This document shows, piece after piece, positions 33,664 through 41,579 of a DNA stretch of 51,372 bases. How positions within the stretch are numbered: the stretch's first letter is position 1; each line of letters starts with the position of its first letter. This DNA comes from an uncultured Bacteroides sp. GTDB lineage: Bacteria; Bacteroidota; Bacteroidia; Bacteroidales; Bacteroidaceae. Below the pieces are notes generated by a model that was not told where the DNA came from, made no database searches, and was given only the letters and a program-made list of their open reading frames with translations. A program made the position numbers and the translations under genes. The stretch lies in NCBI GenBank assembly GCA_902388495.1, contig CABMPP010000029.1:1-51372 (forward strand). The letters are read 5' to 3'.

Positions 33664-33716
33664 ATAGCGAAATTTCTACGATTTGTTTGATAGTAGTAGA
33701 AATTTCGCTATCTTTG
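33664..33716 (+). promoter_or_regulatory. hicAB promoter within a 16-bp perfect inverted repeat
   Basis: The arms 33664-33679 and 33696-33711 (ATAGCGAAATTTCTAC and complement) are perfect, with a 16-nt spacer. TTTG at 33686-33689, 19 nt, TATCTTTG at 33709-33716 forms a full host-type promoter inside it. A HicB dimer on both arms would block RNA polymerase, giving autorepression. The ATG of hicA is at 33745. Confidence 0.75.
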
Positions 33717-33744
33717 TAGAGTCAAACAACAAATAGAGATAATA

Positions 33745-33927
33745 ATGAAAAGTACAGAATTACACCGGTTGTTCATAAAAAAGGGATGGAGGTTCGACCA
33801 TGCGGAAGGAAGTCATTACTTTTATAAGAACGAAAAAGGGGAGTTAACAGAGCCCGTTCCCTACCATGGGGCAAAAGAAATGGGAAAAGGATTAGCAAAC
33901 AAATTAATTAAGAAGTACGGGCTTTAA
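33745..33927 (+). CDS. hicA: HicA toxin (mRNA interferase)
   Basis: 60 residues, the usual HicA length. The fold is a small double-stranded-RNA-binding-like domain; the catalytic His is H24 in EGSHYFYKN, the conserved place. HicA cuts mRNA when HicB is lacking. It is followed by hicB, with a short gap that can form a hairpin. In the prophage it may stabilise the element or act against other phages. Confidence 0.88.
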   Translation: MKSTELHRLFIKKGWRFDHAEGSHYFYKNEKGELTEPVPYHGAKEMGKGLANKLIKKYGL

Positions 33928-33939
33928 TCCCCGTACTTC
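33912..33939 (+). promoter_or_regulatory. Hairpin between hicA and hicB
   Basis: A perfect 10-bp stem (33912-33921 with 33930-33939) with an 8-nt loop contains the hicA stop codon. No T-run follows, so it may slow 3' decay or affect the toxin/antitoxin ratio rather than terminate. Confidence 0.55.
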
Positions 33940-33959
33940 CTTAAAAGAAAGGATATATT

Positions 33960-34358
33960 ATGGAAAAAATTATCGTAGTGATTGAAAAGAGCAAAGATTT
34001 CTATGACGGATATTCGGATAATTGCGACGGCATCTATGGCGCGGGAGATAGCATCCAAGCCGTAAAAGATGATATTCATGAGGCTATACGACTTATAAAG
34101 AAGAACTTGCCTGTGGATAGATGGCCTGAACAAATTAAGGGAGAATACGAAATCGAATTTAAGTTGGACGTTGCGAGCTTCTTGGAGTACTATTCGAGAT
34201 ATATCTCTTTGAGCGGTATGGAGAAGATTACCGGTATCAACCAGAAGCAGCTCTCCAATTATTTGAATCATCGCTCCCTGCCCCGCAGACAGCAAGCTGA
34301 ACGCATCTGCAACGGGCTTCACTCTTTTGCAAAAGAATTGTTATCGGTTACGCTCTGA
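33960..34358 (+). CDS. hicB: HicB antitoxin with C-terminal HTH
   Basis: 132 residues. The N-terminal HicB domain (IIVVIEKSKDFYDGYSDNCDGIYGAGDSIQAV) binds HicA, and the C-terminal part (SLSGMEKITGINQKQLSNYLNHRSLPRRQ) is an XRE-type HTH. The HTH is the likely reader of the inverted repeat at 33664-33711. An AAAGGA ribosome site precedes the start. A terminator follows at 34394. Confidence 0.85.
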   Translation: MEKIIVVIEKSKDFYDGYSDNCDGIYGAGDSIQAVKDDIHEAIRLIKKNLPVDRWPEQIKGEYEIEFKLDVASFLEYYSRYISLSGMEKITGINQKQLSNYLNHRSLPRRQQAERICNGLHSFAKELLSVTL

Positions 34359-34393
34359 TTTGTTGTTTGACATCACTTATTAGAGTTTGTTTG

Positions 34394-34425
34394 GAGGCCT
34401 TCCGTTTCGGAGGGCCTCTTTTTTT
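34394..34425 (+). terminator. Terminator after hicAB, before the portal unit
   Basis: An 11-bp stem (34394-34404 with 34408-34418, one G-U) has a 3-nt loop and seven T. The next phage promoter starts 3 nt later, so the accessory island is insulated from the late genes. Confidence 0.9.
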
Positions 34426-34427
34426 GT

Positions 34428-34462
34428 GTCCTTTTTGCTCATACCCCAAGAGGGTATATTTG
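34428..34462 (+). promoter_or_regulatory. Phage promoter of the portal operon
   Basis: GTCCTTT at 34428-34434, exactly 20 nt, TATATTTG at 34455-34462. The ATG of the first gene is at 34467, only 5 nt after the box, so the mRNA would be leaderless. Confidence 0.8.
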
Positions 34463-34466
34463 CAAC

Positions 34467-35030
34467 ATGGGAGCACATGCAGAGAGATTGGCGCAAAGCA
34501 ATAACCGCAATAACTGGGGTGGCAAGAGCAACCGGTTTGCGGGAGAGAGGTATCCGCTGGATGTTATCATCGAGGGAGATACTGGGCTTACGCAACAACA
34601 TGAGCGGCAGCTGGATAAAGAGGCCGTGGCTGTGTTCAATGCCAAAGTACAGGCATGGGGCACGAAGGTAGATGCTGCATTGCGTATTTCTATCGGCAAT
34701 AATATTGTGACCGATAAGAAGCTGTCGAAGTCGATGAAGCAGAACTATCGGCACTATGGCAAGCATCCGACCGAAGGGGAGGAGATCACGAGTATCGGGT
34801 TCAGCTTTAAAGAAGAAGGTGTGTATGTTCATCTGGGTGTAGGTAGAGGATATAATATGGAGGGCAGCAGCAGAGTGCTTACGAAAAAGTCGGATGACAA
34901 ATGGAACAGGGAGCCGAAACCATGGTTTAATCCGATAATCGAGCAGCATATTCCGGAGTTGATAGAGATAGTGAAGGAGTACTGTGGTGCGCTGGTTGTG
35001 AATGCTACGAGAATTTTTATCAATACATAG
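34467..35030 (+). CDS. Putative phage morphogenesis protein (head-tail completion)
   Basis: 187 residues with no certain family. It is basic and asparagine-rich at the start, with a C-terminal WFNPIIEQHIPELIEIVKEY helix like that of head-tail or tail-completion proteins of Bacteroides phages. The start at 34467 lies just after the phage promoter -7 box with no ribosome site, and no downstream ATG is suitable. It ends 2 nt before the portal gene. Confidence 0.6.
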   Translation: MGAHAERLAQSNNRNNWGGKSNRFAGERYPLDVIIEGDTGLTQQHERQLDKEAVAVFNAKVQAWGTKVDAALRISIGNNIVTDKKLSKSMKQNYRHYGKHPTEGEEITSIGFSFKEEGVYVHLGVGRGYNMEGSSRVLTKKSDDKWNREPKPWFNPIIEQHIPELIEIVKEYCGALVVNATRIFINT

Positions 35031-35032
35031 AT

Positions 35033-36388
35033 ATGGGAGACAACTTTAAAAAAATAGGGAATTTCAGCTTCGTAGATACGGCAGAGGGCCAGTATGCTAT
35101 TAACATGAACTGGAGTCAGGAGATGAGCCGTTTCTTCAACGGTGATTCGCAGGATTGGGATGGTGATCCGGTATCGGTTGCCGGAGTCAGAGTCGTGCCA
35201 TGGGGAATTGACAACAACCTGCCGGATGCCATCCGTGACCTGCTGGAGAAGAACAATCTCGGTCCGGGTATTCTGGATCGTAAAACGGGATTGCTGTATG
35301 GCCAAGGGCCGCTCCTTTATCGGGTGAAGATTGAGAACAACGAGCGTGTCCAAGAGTGGATAGAAGATGAAGAGATTCAAGACTGGCTGGATAGCTGGGA
35401 TTATCGTGGCTACATTCGCGATGCGCTGGTAGAGTACACGCACATGAACGGCCAGTTTTCCAAATATTACATGGCGAAGGGTGTCCGCATCGGCCGCCCG
35501 TGGGTAAATCGGCTTGAATGCCTGCACAGCAGGGAGTGCCGCCTGATATGGCCTGACAATGACAGCCGTCGGCTTGAAGATGTAAAAGGGTACCTCACAG
35601 GCGACTTTGACAGCTACCGAAGTCATACTTTCCTGAAGTATCCCGCTTTCGACAAGTGGCATCCCGCCAAGCACGAAACAGCGGTGAAATATCACTGTCT
35701 GCGCAGCTTCGGGCGCAGCATGTATGCTATATCTTGTTTTTACGGCTCCGTGCCCTGGCTGGAAAATGCGAATAATCTTCCGGAGATTATCCGACACCTG
35801 AATGAGAACATGATTGCCGCTGCGTATGTGGTGCATGCTCCGCAAGAGTACTGGAATCAAAAACGTGAACTGGTGATGACCATGCACGAAGATTGGAAAG
35901 AAGATCAGATCCAGAAGGAGATGGAGAGGCTGAAGGATGAACTGACAGAGACCATCGCCAATGTGATGGCGGGCAAGAAGAATGCCGGTAAATTCTTCTC
36001 TTGCGTGGACTTCGTAGATCAAGACGGCAATATGCAGAGCTGGAAGATTGAGCCTATCGAGATGAATATCGACAAATACATCGAGGCGCAGGCGAAGATA
36101 TCGCGTATTGCCGACAGCTCCACGACAAGTGGTTTCGGCCTGTCTCCCGCACTGGCCAACATCATCATCGACGGCAAGAGTGACAGCGGCAGCCAAATGC
36201 TGTATGCGCTAAAGATATTCTACGGAGCTGATACGCAGATACCCGAAGAGATTGCACTGGAGGCCATCAATGATGCCATTCGTATCAACTTCCCGAACAA
36301 GAAGGGGGTATTCCTCGGTATTTATCGCAAGGTGATCAACAAAGAAGATAACGTGTCGGCTCCTGACAGGCCGACGAATCAAGTATAA
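35033..36388 (+). CDS. Phage portal protein
   Basis: 451 residues, a normal portal size. PWGIDNNLPDAIRDLLEKNN, then ILDRKTGLLYGQGPLLYR, and a long helical C-terminal half with KISRIADSS and a glutamine/serine-rich segment fit portal proteins of Bacteroides siphoviruses. The portal is the ring through which DNA enters the head and to which the tail joins. It is unusually far (5 kb) from the terminase and behind, not before, the capsid. Confidence 0.75.
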   Translation: MGDNFKKIGNFSFVDTAEGQYAINMNWSQEMSRFFNGDSQDWDGDPVSVAGVRVVPWGIDNNLPDAIRDLLEKNNLGPGILDRKTGLLYGQGPLLYRVKIENNERVQEWIEDEEIQDWLDSWDYRGYIRDALVEYTHMNGQFSKYYMAKGVRIGRPWVNRLECLHSRECRLIWPDNDSRRLEDVKGYLTGDFDSYRSHTFLKYPAFDKWHPAKHETAVKYHCLRSFGRSMYAISCFYGSVPWLENANNLPEIIRHLNENMIAAAYVVHAPQEYWNQKRELVMTMHEDWKEDQIQKEMERLKDELTETIANVMAGKKNAGKFFSCVDFVDQDGNMQSWKIEPIEMNIDKYIEAQAKISRIADSSTTSGFGLSPALANIIIDGKSDSGSQMLYALKIFYGADTQIPEEIALEAINDAIRINFPNKKGVFLGIYRKVINKEDNVSAPDRPTNQV

Positions 36389-36391
36389 CCT

Positions 36392-37246
36392 ATGAAGCAA
36401 AAAGACATTGAATTTCCCGAATGCTGGGAAGAGGTGAGACCGACGGAGTGGCTGCACCTGCTGAAGATACGTGATAAGCTGATGCGTCAGCCAGGGCTGG
36501 AGCTGGTGGATATTAAGCGCGAATGGTGTGCGTATGTACTGAAGAATCGTGGATATCGCTTTCGTTCCAAGATAGAAGACATGCGCCTTGTAGACGGATT
36601 GGCCAAGACGCTGGACTGGATGTGGAGAGCGGGCGAAGACGAAGAAGCACAAGGCGGCACCATTGTGGAGCTGACGTATGACTGTACGGCGAACTTGCTT
36701 CCCGCATGGCGGTACCTACGCGGGCCGATGAGCCACGGCGCTGATTTGACCTTTGGTGAGTTTCGCCAGGCGGCTGCCGTGGTTAACAAGTTCAATGCGG
36801 AGCATGATTTGGCAGACCTGCGAGCTTTATGCGGCATCCTCTATCGCAAGCCTGTGAAAGATAAAGGCTGCATCATGAGAGAGCCGTTCCGACCGCAATA
36901 TATGAACCGATACATGGGGCTGGTTCGTGATATGCCTGTATGGATACAATGGGGTATTTATGCTTGGTTTGCCTATTTCTGCCAGTACTTGTTTACCGGA
37001 ACATTTATCATTGACGGGCTGGAATTGTGTTTTGCGCCCGTTTTCGACCGGCATAAGAAGAGCGGGGGCTATTCCCCCGGCATTATCCAAAATCTGGGCA
37101 TGAACAGTGTGCTTTATTCGGTGGCCGAAAGCGGTATCTTCGGCAATGTGGATGCGACCGATGATACCCTGCTGCTGCGTGTGATGATGAAGCTGCTCGA
37201 TGACAAGCAACGGGCCGACGAGATATTGAGAAACCTAAAAAAATAG
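36392..37246 (+). CDS. Hypothetical structural protein
   Basis: 284 residues, helical, with tryptophan-rich stretches (WIQWGIYAWFAYF) that are amphipathic rather than clear membrane helices. No family recognised. It lies between portal and connector genes, 3 nt after the portal, so an assembly or neck role is likely. Confidence 0.55.
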   Translation: MKQKDIEFPECWEEVRPTEWLHLLKIRDKLMRQPGLELVDIKREWCAYVLKNRGYRFRSKIEDMRLVDGLAKTLDWMWRAGEDEEAQGGTIVELTYDCTANLLPAWRYLRGPMSHGADLTFGEFRQAAAVVNKFNAEHDLADLRALCGILYRKPVKDKGCIMREPFRPQYMNRYMGLVRDMPVWIQWGIYAWFAYFCQYLFTGTFIIDGLELCFAPVFDRHKKSGGYSPGIIQNLGMNSVLYSVAESGIFGNVDATDDTLLLRVMMKLLDDKQRADEILRNLKK

Positions 37247-37251
37247 CTGCT

Positions 37252-38181
37252 ATGATTTTCAACAAGGATGGCAAAGGAGCCAAAGAGTTGCGGGAACTGA
37301 CTGGCAATTACTACGCAAACAATGATTTCGGTAAGGTGGCCGGAGAGATCGATATCGCTACGGAAGAATTATCTCTGCTGGTAGGGCCCGATGTGGTGGA
37401 GCTGGCGGATAAATATTACAATGAGGGCGAAGCGGATGCGGATAAGGAACTTGTCCGCAAGGTGCAGCGTCCGATTGCACTGCTGGCTACGCTGCGGATG
37501 TATCAGAAGAATGATCTCAGCCATGAGGATGACGGGCGAAAGTTCAAGGCGGCCACCGACGGGAGCGAAAAACTGCCATGGGAGTGGCAGCTTGATCGCG
37601 ATGATGCACTGCATCTGGAGGAGTATCATAAGGCGGTGGATGCGCTTATACGGTACCTGAATAAAAAAAAGATAAAAGAGTGGGTTGAGAGCGACTTGTG
37701 CAAGCTATCTCAGTCGCTGATTATTCGCAACGGTGATGCGTTTGACTCTTATTTCCCCATTGACCGCAGCGAACGTATGTACCTGATGCTGGTACCGTTT
37801 ATCCGCGAAGCACAAATGCTGACGGTGAAACGGGCCTATGGGAGCGAATGGGAGCAGCTGCTGGGCGAGAGCTCGACACCCGAGACCGATGCACATTTTG
37901 CCGCGTGCAAAGCAGTGGCACTACTGGCTATGAGCATGGCTTTACGTCGGCTGCCGTTGAGCCTGATACCCGGAGGAGTGGTACATAAGTACATGACCGA
38001 GAGCGGAATGGATAAAAGCAAACCCGCTTCGCTGGCTGACATAGAGAGGGTATCTCGCTGGATGGCGGATGATGCCACTACTTGGGTGGATGAAATGAAG
38101 CGGGCACGTGATGGGGGGCAGGTACCAGAGTACAACATGCTGCCAAAGAATGATCGAAGAAATAAATATTGCCGCTTATGA
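37252..38181 (+). CDS. Putative head-tail connector, DUF6712-like
   Basis: 309 residues, mainly helical. The pattern (LAKQ-like, ELADKYYNE, RPIALLATLRMYQKNDLSHEDDGR) is like proteins annotated DUF6712 in Bacteroides phages, often placed at the head-tail joint; I state this from memory. It overlaps the next gene by ATGA. Confidence 0.55.
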   Translation: MIFNKDGKGAKELRELTGNYYANNDFGKVAGEIDIATEELSLLVGPDVVELADKYYNEGEADADKELVRKVQRPIALLATLRMYQKNDLSHEDDGRKFKAATDGSEKLPWEWQLDRDDALHLEEYHKAVDALIRYLNKKKIKEWVESDLCKLSQSLIIRNGDAFDSYFPIDRSERMYLMLVPFIREAQMLTVKRAYGSEWEQLLGESSTPETDAHFAACKAVALLAMSMALRRLPLSLIPGGVVHKYMTESGMDKSKPASLADIERVSRWMADDATTWVDEMKRARDGGQVPEYNMLPKNDRRNKYCRL

Positions 38182-39179
38182 ATGTGATTCAAAGACCAAG
38201 GGTAAGAGAGTTCTGCGGAACTATGCGGGACTATGTGATTGACACGGATGTGACGATAGCGTTTGCCGTGAAATACGGGGGGAACACGATTCTTGACGAA
38301 GAGTATGTTCCGGATGCGAATAACCAGGTGCGGGTGCGTGATCTGGGCAAGTTTTGCGAGCTGGCACTATGGGGAGTATGGTGCGCTGGTGAGAACACTG
38401 TGCAGACAGATGCGGCTGGTACGTTTTCTTTCTTGATTAATGGGGTGGAGGATGCGCAGAGTCTTGTCATGTTCAGCCGCCTCCAGACAAAGAAAGATGC
38501 GGAAGCACCGGGATGTTTGAGCGAAGTATCGACTAAGGTAACCCGTCCGGGGATGAAGGAGTATGTAAGTGGATATCTTGAACCAGTATCTGGTGGTTTA
38601 GGAATAGAGATTACCGGATATTGGGATGATGACTCAGAAGAAACTGTGTTCAGACGGATAGATTATGTTGGGAGTACAGAGCTGGTTAGTGTCGATGTCA
38701 GCCCGGAGCTTATTATTACTGGTTTCTCGAAATCTGATCCAGCTCGCTATAAGATAGGGATGTCGGGCGGTTCCATGCTTTTCTATGTGGATCGTACGCG
38801 GTATGCGGAAATGTGGTGTTTCCGCTTTAAGAATGTATATGATATGCCGGAGACGCTCACGGCTACGGGCGGACTGAAGATGGCGGGCAACAACGAGGGA
38901 GACACGGCTGCCATGTATGGGATAGAACGTAAGTTCGGTCTGAAGGTGACGGATGAATATACGGTCAACAGTGGTGCTGTGATGCTGCAGAGCGATTACA
39001 AGTTATGGCATAACCTTGTCAATGCGCAAGAAGCGGATATTCTGGTAGATGGTGAATGGCTCCCGATTGTGATTACTAAGCAAAAGTTTGAACGTGAGTT
39101 CCGAAGGAGCTTACTGAAGGCTGTAGAGTTCAGCTTCCGTATGGCGAATCCGGAGCAAAATAATCTGATAAGCGTATGA
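38178..39179 (+). CDS. Hypothetical tail-region protein
   Basis: 333 residues from the ATG at 38178, overlapping the previous stop as ATGA; a TTG at 38169 is less likely. It is beta-rich with no recognised family. Position, directly before a small and a large tail protein, suggests a tail or tail-joint part. Confidence 0.55.
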   Translation: MNVIQRPRVREFCGTMRDYVIDTDVTIAFAVKYGGNTILDEEYVPDANNQVRVRDLGKFCELALWGVWCAGENTVQTDAAGTFSFLINGVEDAQSLVMFSRLQTKKDAEAPGCLSEVSTKVTRPGMKEYVSGYLEPVSGGLGIEITGYWDDDSEETVFRRIDYVGSTELVSVDVSPELIITGFSKSDPARYKIGMSGGSMLFYVDRTRYAEMWCFRFKNVYDMPETLTATGGLKMAGNNEGDTAAMYGIERKFGLKVTDEYTVNSGAVMLQSDYKLWHNLVNAQEADILVDGEWLPIVITKQKFEREFRRSLLKAVEFSFRMANPEQNNLISV

Positions 39180-39625
39180 TTGACATATTACGGTACCGAG
39201 AAATATTGGCCGAGCTGAGGGAGCGGGTGAATGCCCGTAGCGAAATGAAGATTGAAGGCGTGGTGATAGCCGTCAGTGACAAGCATCTGGTGAAGAAACT
39301 GAAGGACAAGGCGGGATTGATGCTTTGTGCAAATTATCCGGATGCGGAGTCGAAAGGCACGGCTGATAACTATCAGGAGAAAAACGGCCTGCTCTTGTTC
39401 CTACTGGAGAAAGTGGCTTCAGGCAGTGAGGATGATGGGGATGAACTGTTGCATTACGGCAAGATTCAGCAGGTGATGCAGGTGATGAAGGAGGAGTTGC
39501 GTACCATGAATTTCGTTTGCGGAGAGATATCGGGGGCTGATGACATGAATACGGAATGGGAGTACGATGTTTTCGGCGGATTCAACGGTTTGAGTATCGG
39601 ATTAAAATTGGCGGATTATGACTGA
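39176..39625 (+). CDS. Hypothetical small structural protein
   Basis: 149 residues, charged, helical N-terminal half. The start overlaps the previous stop (ATGA) and the stop overlaps the next start by 8 nt. It may be a tail terminator or assembly factor by position; no motif supports it. Confidence 0.5.
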   Translation: MIDILRYREILAELRERVNARSEMKIEGVVIAVSDKHLVKKLKDKAGLMLCANYPDAESKGTADNYQEKNGLLLFLLEKVASGSEDDGDELLHYGKIQQVMQVMKEELRTMNFVCGEISGADDMNTEWEYDVFGGFNGLSIGLKLADYD

Positions 39626-41462
39626 GCTGTTTATAGACGGGATATCGGTGGTGCTGCCGAAGGGTTTCAATGTACAGGTGAAGCGTGAGAATCCGTTGGT
39701 TACTAAGAACGGTGAGTATACGTATGACATCACTTTGCCGTTGACGAATCCGACGAATGCTGAACTGTACGCGCATATCAACCGACTGAACGTCACGCAA
39801 GAAGTACGTGAGAAACGTTCGGCCATCTTGGTTGCTGACAACCGGATGTATTGTAATGGAACAGAGATCATCACCGGATGGACGGAGAAAACAGTTACGA
39901 TACAGATAGCCAGTGGCAACTCGGAACTCAACTATGTTATCGGGAGTGATCTGCAGATTTCGTTTTTGAAAATGAAAGAGACCGTACCTGCTTGGGGTGA
40001 TCTGAAATATATAGAGAAGCGATATCCCGAAGTTGAGTTTTGTCTGGCACCATTGGTCAATCAGGCGGCAGATCATATTGTTAACAAATGGGGGCTATCG
40101 CGCAAAAATGTTTCCGACGAACTGAAATTGGTGGCCGATGACGCCTATTGGTATGCACAGCCGTATCTCTGTGCGTACATAAAGGAGCTGTTCCGCGCTT
40201 TGGGTTATGACATGATTCTGAACCAGCTTGAAGATACGGCGTTCAAAGAACTGTATATATGCCATGCAGAAGAGACGAATGAATGGAATAAAATGATTCC
40301 CGGATGGTCTGTACAAGACTTTCTGGAACAAATAGAGAATCTGTTCAATGTGGTATTTGTGATTGATAATAGGAAACGATCCGTCAGAATTCTGGCAGAG
40401 GGTAATTTTTTCCAGGGAGTTCCGTGTGTCCATGTACGGCAGGTGAAGGATGTGTATGAGGTTGAAGTGGATAAAGAACCAGAGCAAGATACGAATGCAG
40501 CATCCAATGTGCAATATAAATTCCCAGAGAGTGCTTATTGGCGTTGGCGGTGCCTGCCGGATAATATACTGAAGGAGGCAAAGAAAGGAACTATTCCGGC
40601 TGATTATACTCCGCAAACATTCCGGCGTTTGCAGGAGTGGTTTATGGATGAAGCGCATAAGTTAACCGATACAATTTATACGGATAAAAAAGACGGCCGG
40701 CAATATCTCTATATAAAGGATCTTGAAGATTGGAAGAACCAACCGGTGTATGTGATGCTGAATGAGTTTGCTCCATTGGTACGCGAGGATGCGGTGAATA
40801 CAATTGAACTTGAAATGATGCCGGCAGAGATGAGTGTGGCAAGGATGGCATCTTACTCTGAAGGAGTAGCATTTGAGGATCTTGATATGTGGATTCCAAC
40901 CGTTGGCGGCACTTCTTCGGAAGAGGAAGTGCAAGGTACACTGGCTGATCAGATAGAGAACAATAGCCAGCAAGAGAGTTCCGGGAGTAAGGATAACATA
41001 TATTTGGCATTCTATTCCGGGCTTGCAACCTTCAAGACATTGGGCGGGCTTGAGAGGCAGTTCCCGATACCTTATACAGATGAGTATCGTCCGTCGGGAT
41101 TTAGCACTGTTTCTGAATATTATCAGACTAATACAGTAGGGGCATCTCTGCGCTTGATAACTCTTGACAGCTTGTTTTATCAAGGTAATTATGATATAGA
41201 TTTTACCAAAGGGGTAAAGATTGAGAGTTATGATCCTAATTTGTATGATGCGAAGTATGTGTATGAGATACGCAACAAGCGGTATATCTGTAAGGAGACG
41301 GAATTTGTAATAGATGAGAATGGCCGCAAGGGGGCATGGACGGGAACGTTTTACCCTATCCGTATCAGTGATACGGAGGCTGATATCCGTTGGATATTGG
41401 CGGATGGTAAGTGGCGTGATGGCGGTGTGTGGATAGATAATGGCCGGTGGCTGGATGAATGA
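39618..41462 (+). CDS. Large tail protein, hub-like
   Basis: 614 residues. The N-terminal part (FIDGISVVLPKGFNVQVKRENPLVT) and the beta-rich body match a family common in Bacteroides phages before the tape measure gene. Low-complexity Ser/Gln/Asn follows about residue 440. It may be a tail-tip or baseplate hub protein, from position and length. A terminator and the tape-measure promoter follow. Confidence 0.55.
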   Translation: MTELFIDGISVVLPKGFNVQVKRENPLVTKNGEYTYDITLPLTNPTNAELYAHINRLNVTQEVREKRSAILVADNRMYCNGTEIITGWTEKTVTIQIASGNSELNYVIGSDLQISFLKMKETVPAWGDLKYIEKRYPEVEFCLAPLVNQAADHIVNKWGLSRKNVSDELKLVADDAYWYAQPYLCAYIKELFRALGYDMILNQLEDTAFKELYICHAEETNEWNKMIPGWSVQDFLEQIENLFNVVFVIDNRKRSVRILAEGNFFQGVPCVHVRQVKDVYEVEVDKEPEQDTNAASNVQYKFPESAYWRWRCLPDNILKEAKKGTIPADYTPQTFRRLQEWFMDEAHKLTDTIYTDKKDGRQYLYIKDLEDWKNQPVYVMLNEFAPLVREDAVNTIELEMMPAEMSVARMASYSEGVAFEDLDMWIPTVGGTSSEEEVQGTLADQIENNSQQESSGSKDNIYLAFYSGLATFKTLGGLERQFPIPYTDEYRPSGFSTVSEYYQTNTVGASLRLITLDSLFYQGNYDIDFTKGVKIESYDPNLYDAKYVYEIRNKRYICKETEFVIDENGRKGAWTGTFYPIRISDTEADIRWILADGKWRDGGVWIDNGRWLDE

Positions 41463-41486
41463 TACTTTTTGTTCGATAGGAGGGTG

Positions 41487-41522
41487 AACCTGGTGGTCTG
41501 TGACGGATAGCCAGGTTTTTTT
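41487..41522 (+). terminator. Terminator before the tape measure unit
   Basis: A 7-bp stem (41487-41493 with 41511-41517) with a 17-nt loop, then a T-run. The next phage promoter begins at 41525. Confidence 0.8.
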
Positions 41523-41524
41523 AT

Positions 41525-41559
41525 GTCCTTTTTCGAGGCTGAACTGCCTGATACCTTTG
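41525..41559 (+). promoter_or_regulatory. Phage promoter of the tape measure gene
   Basis: GTCCTTT at 41525-41531, exactly 20 nt, TACCTTTG at 41552-41559. Predicted start about 41564; a 16-nt leader reaches the ATG at 41580. The open frame that begins at 41523 would include the promoter itself. Confidence 0.8.
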
Positions 41560-41579
41560 TGAAAAACAATTCAATAGGT

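Noticed and set aside
34829..36196. Long open frame on the minus strand, 455 codons
   Set aside because: It lies antisense to the portal gene, its composition is unlike a protein, and it has no promoter or ribosome site.
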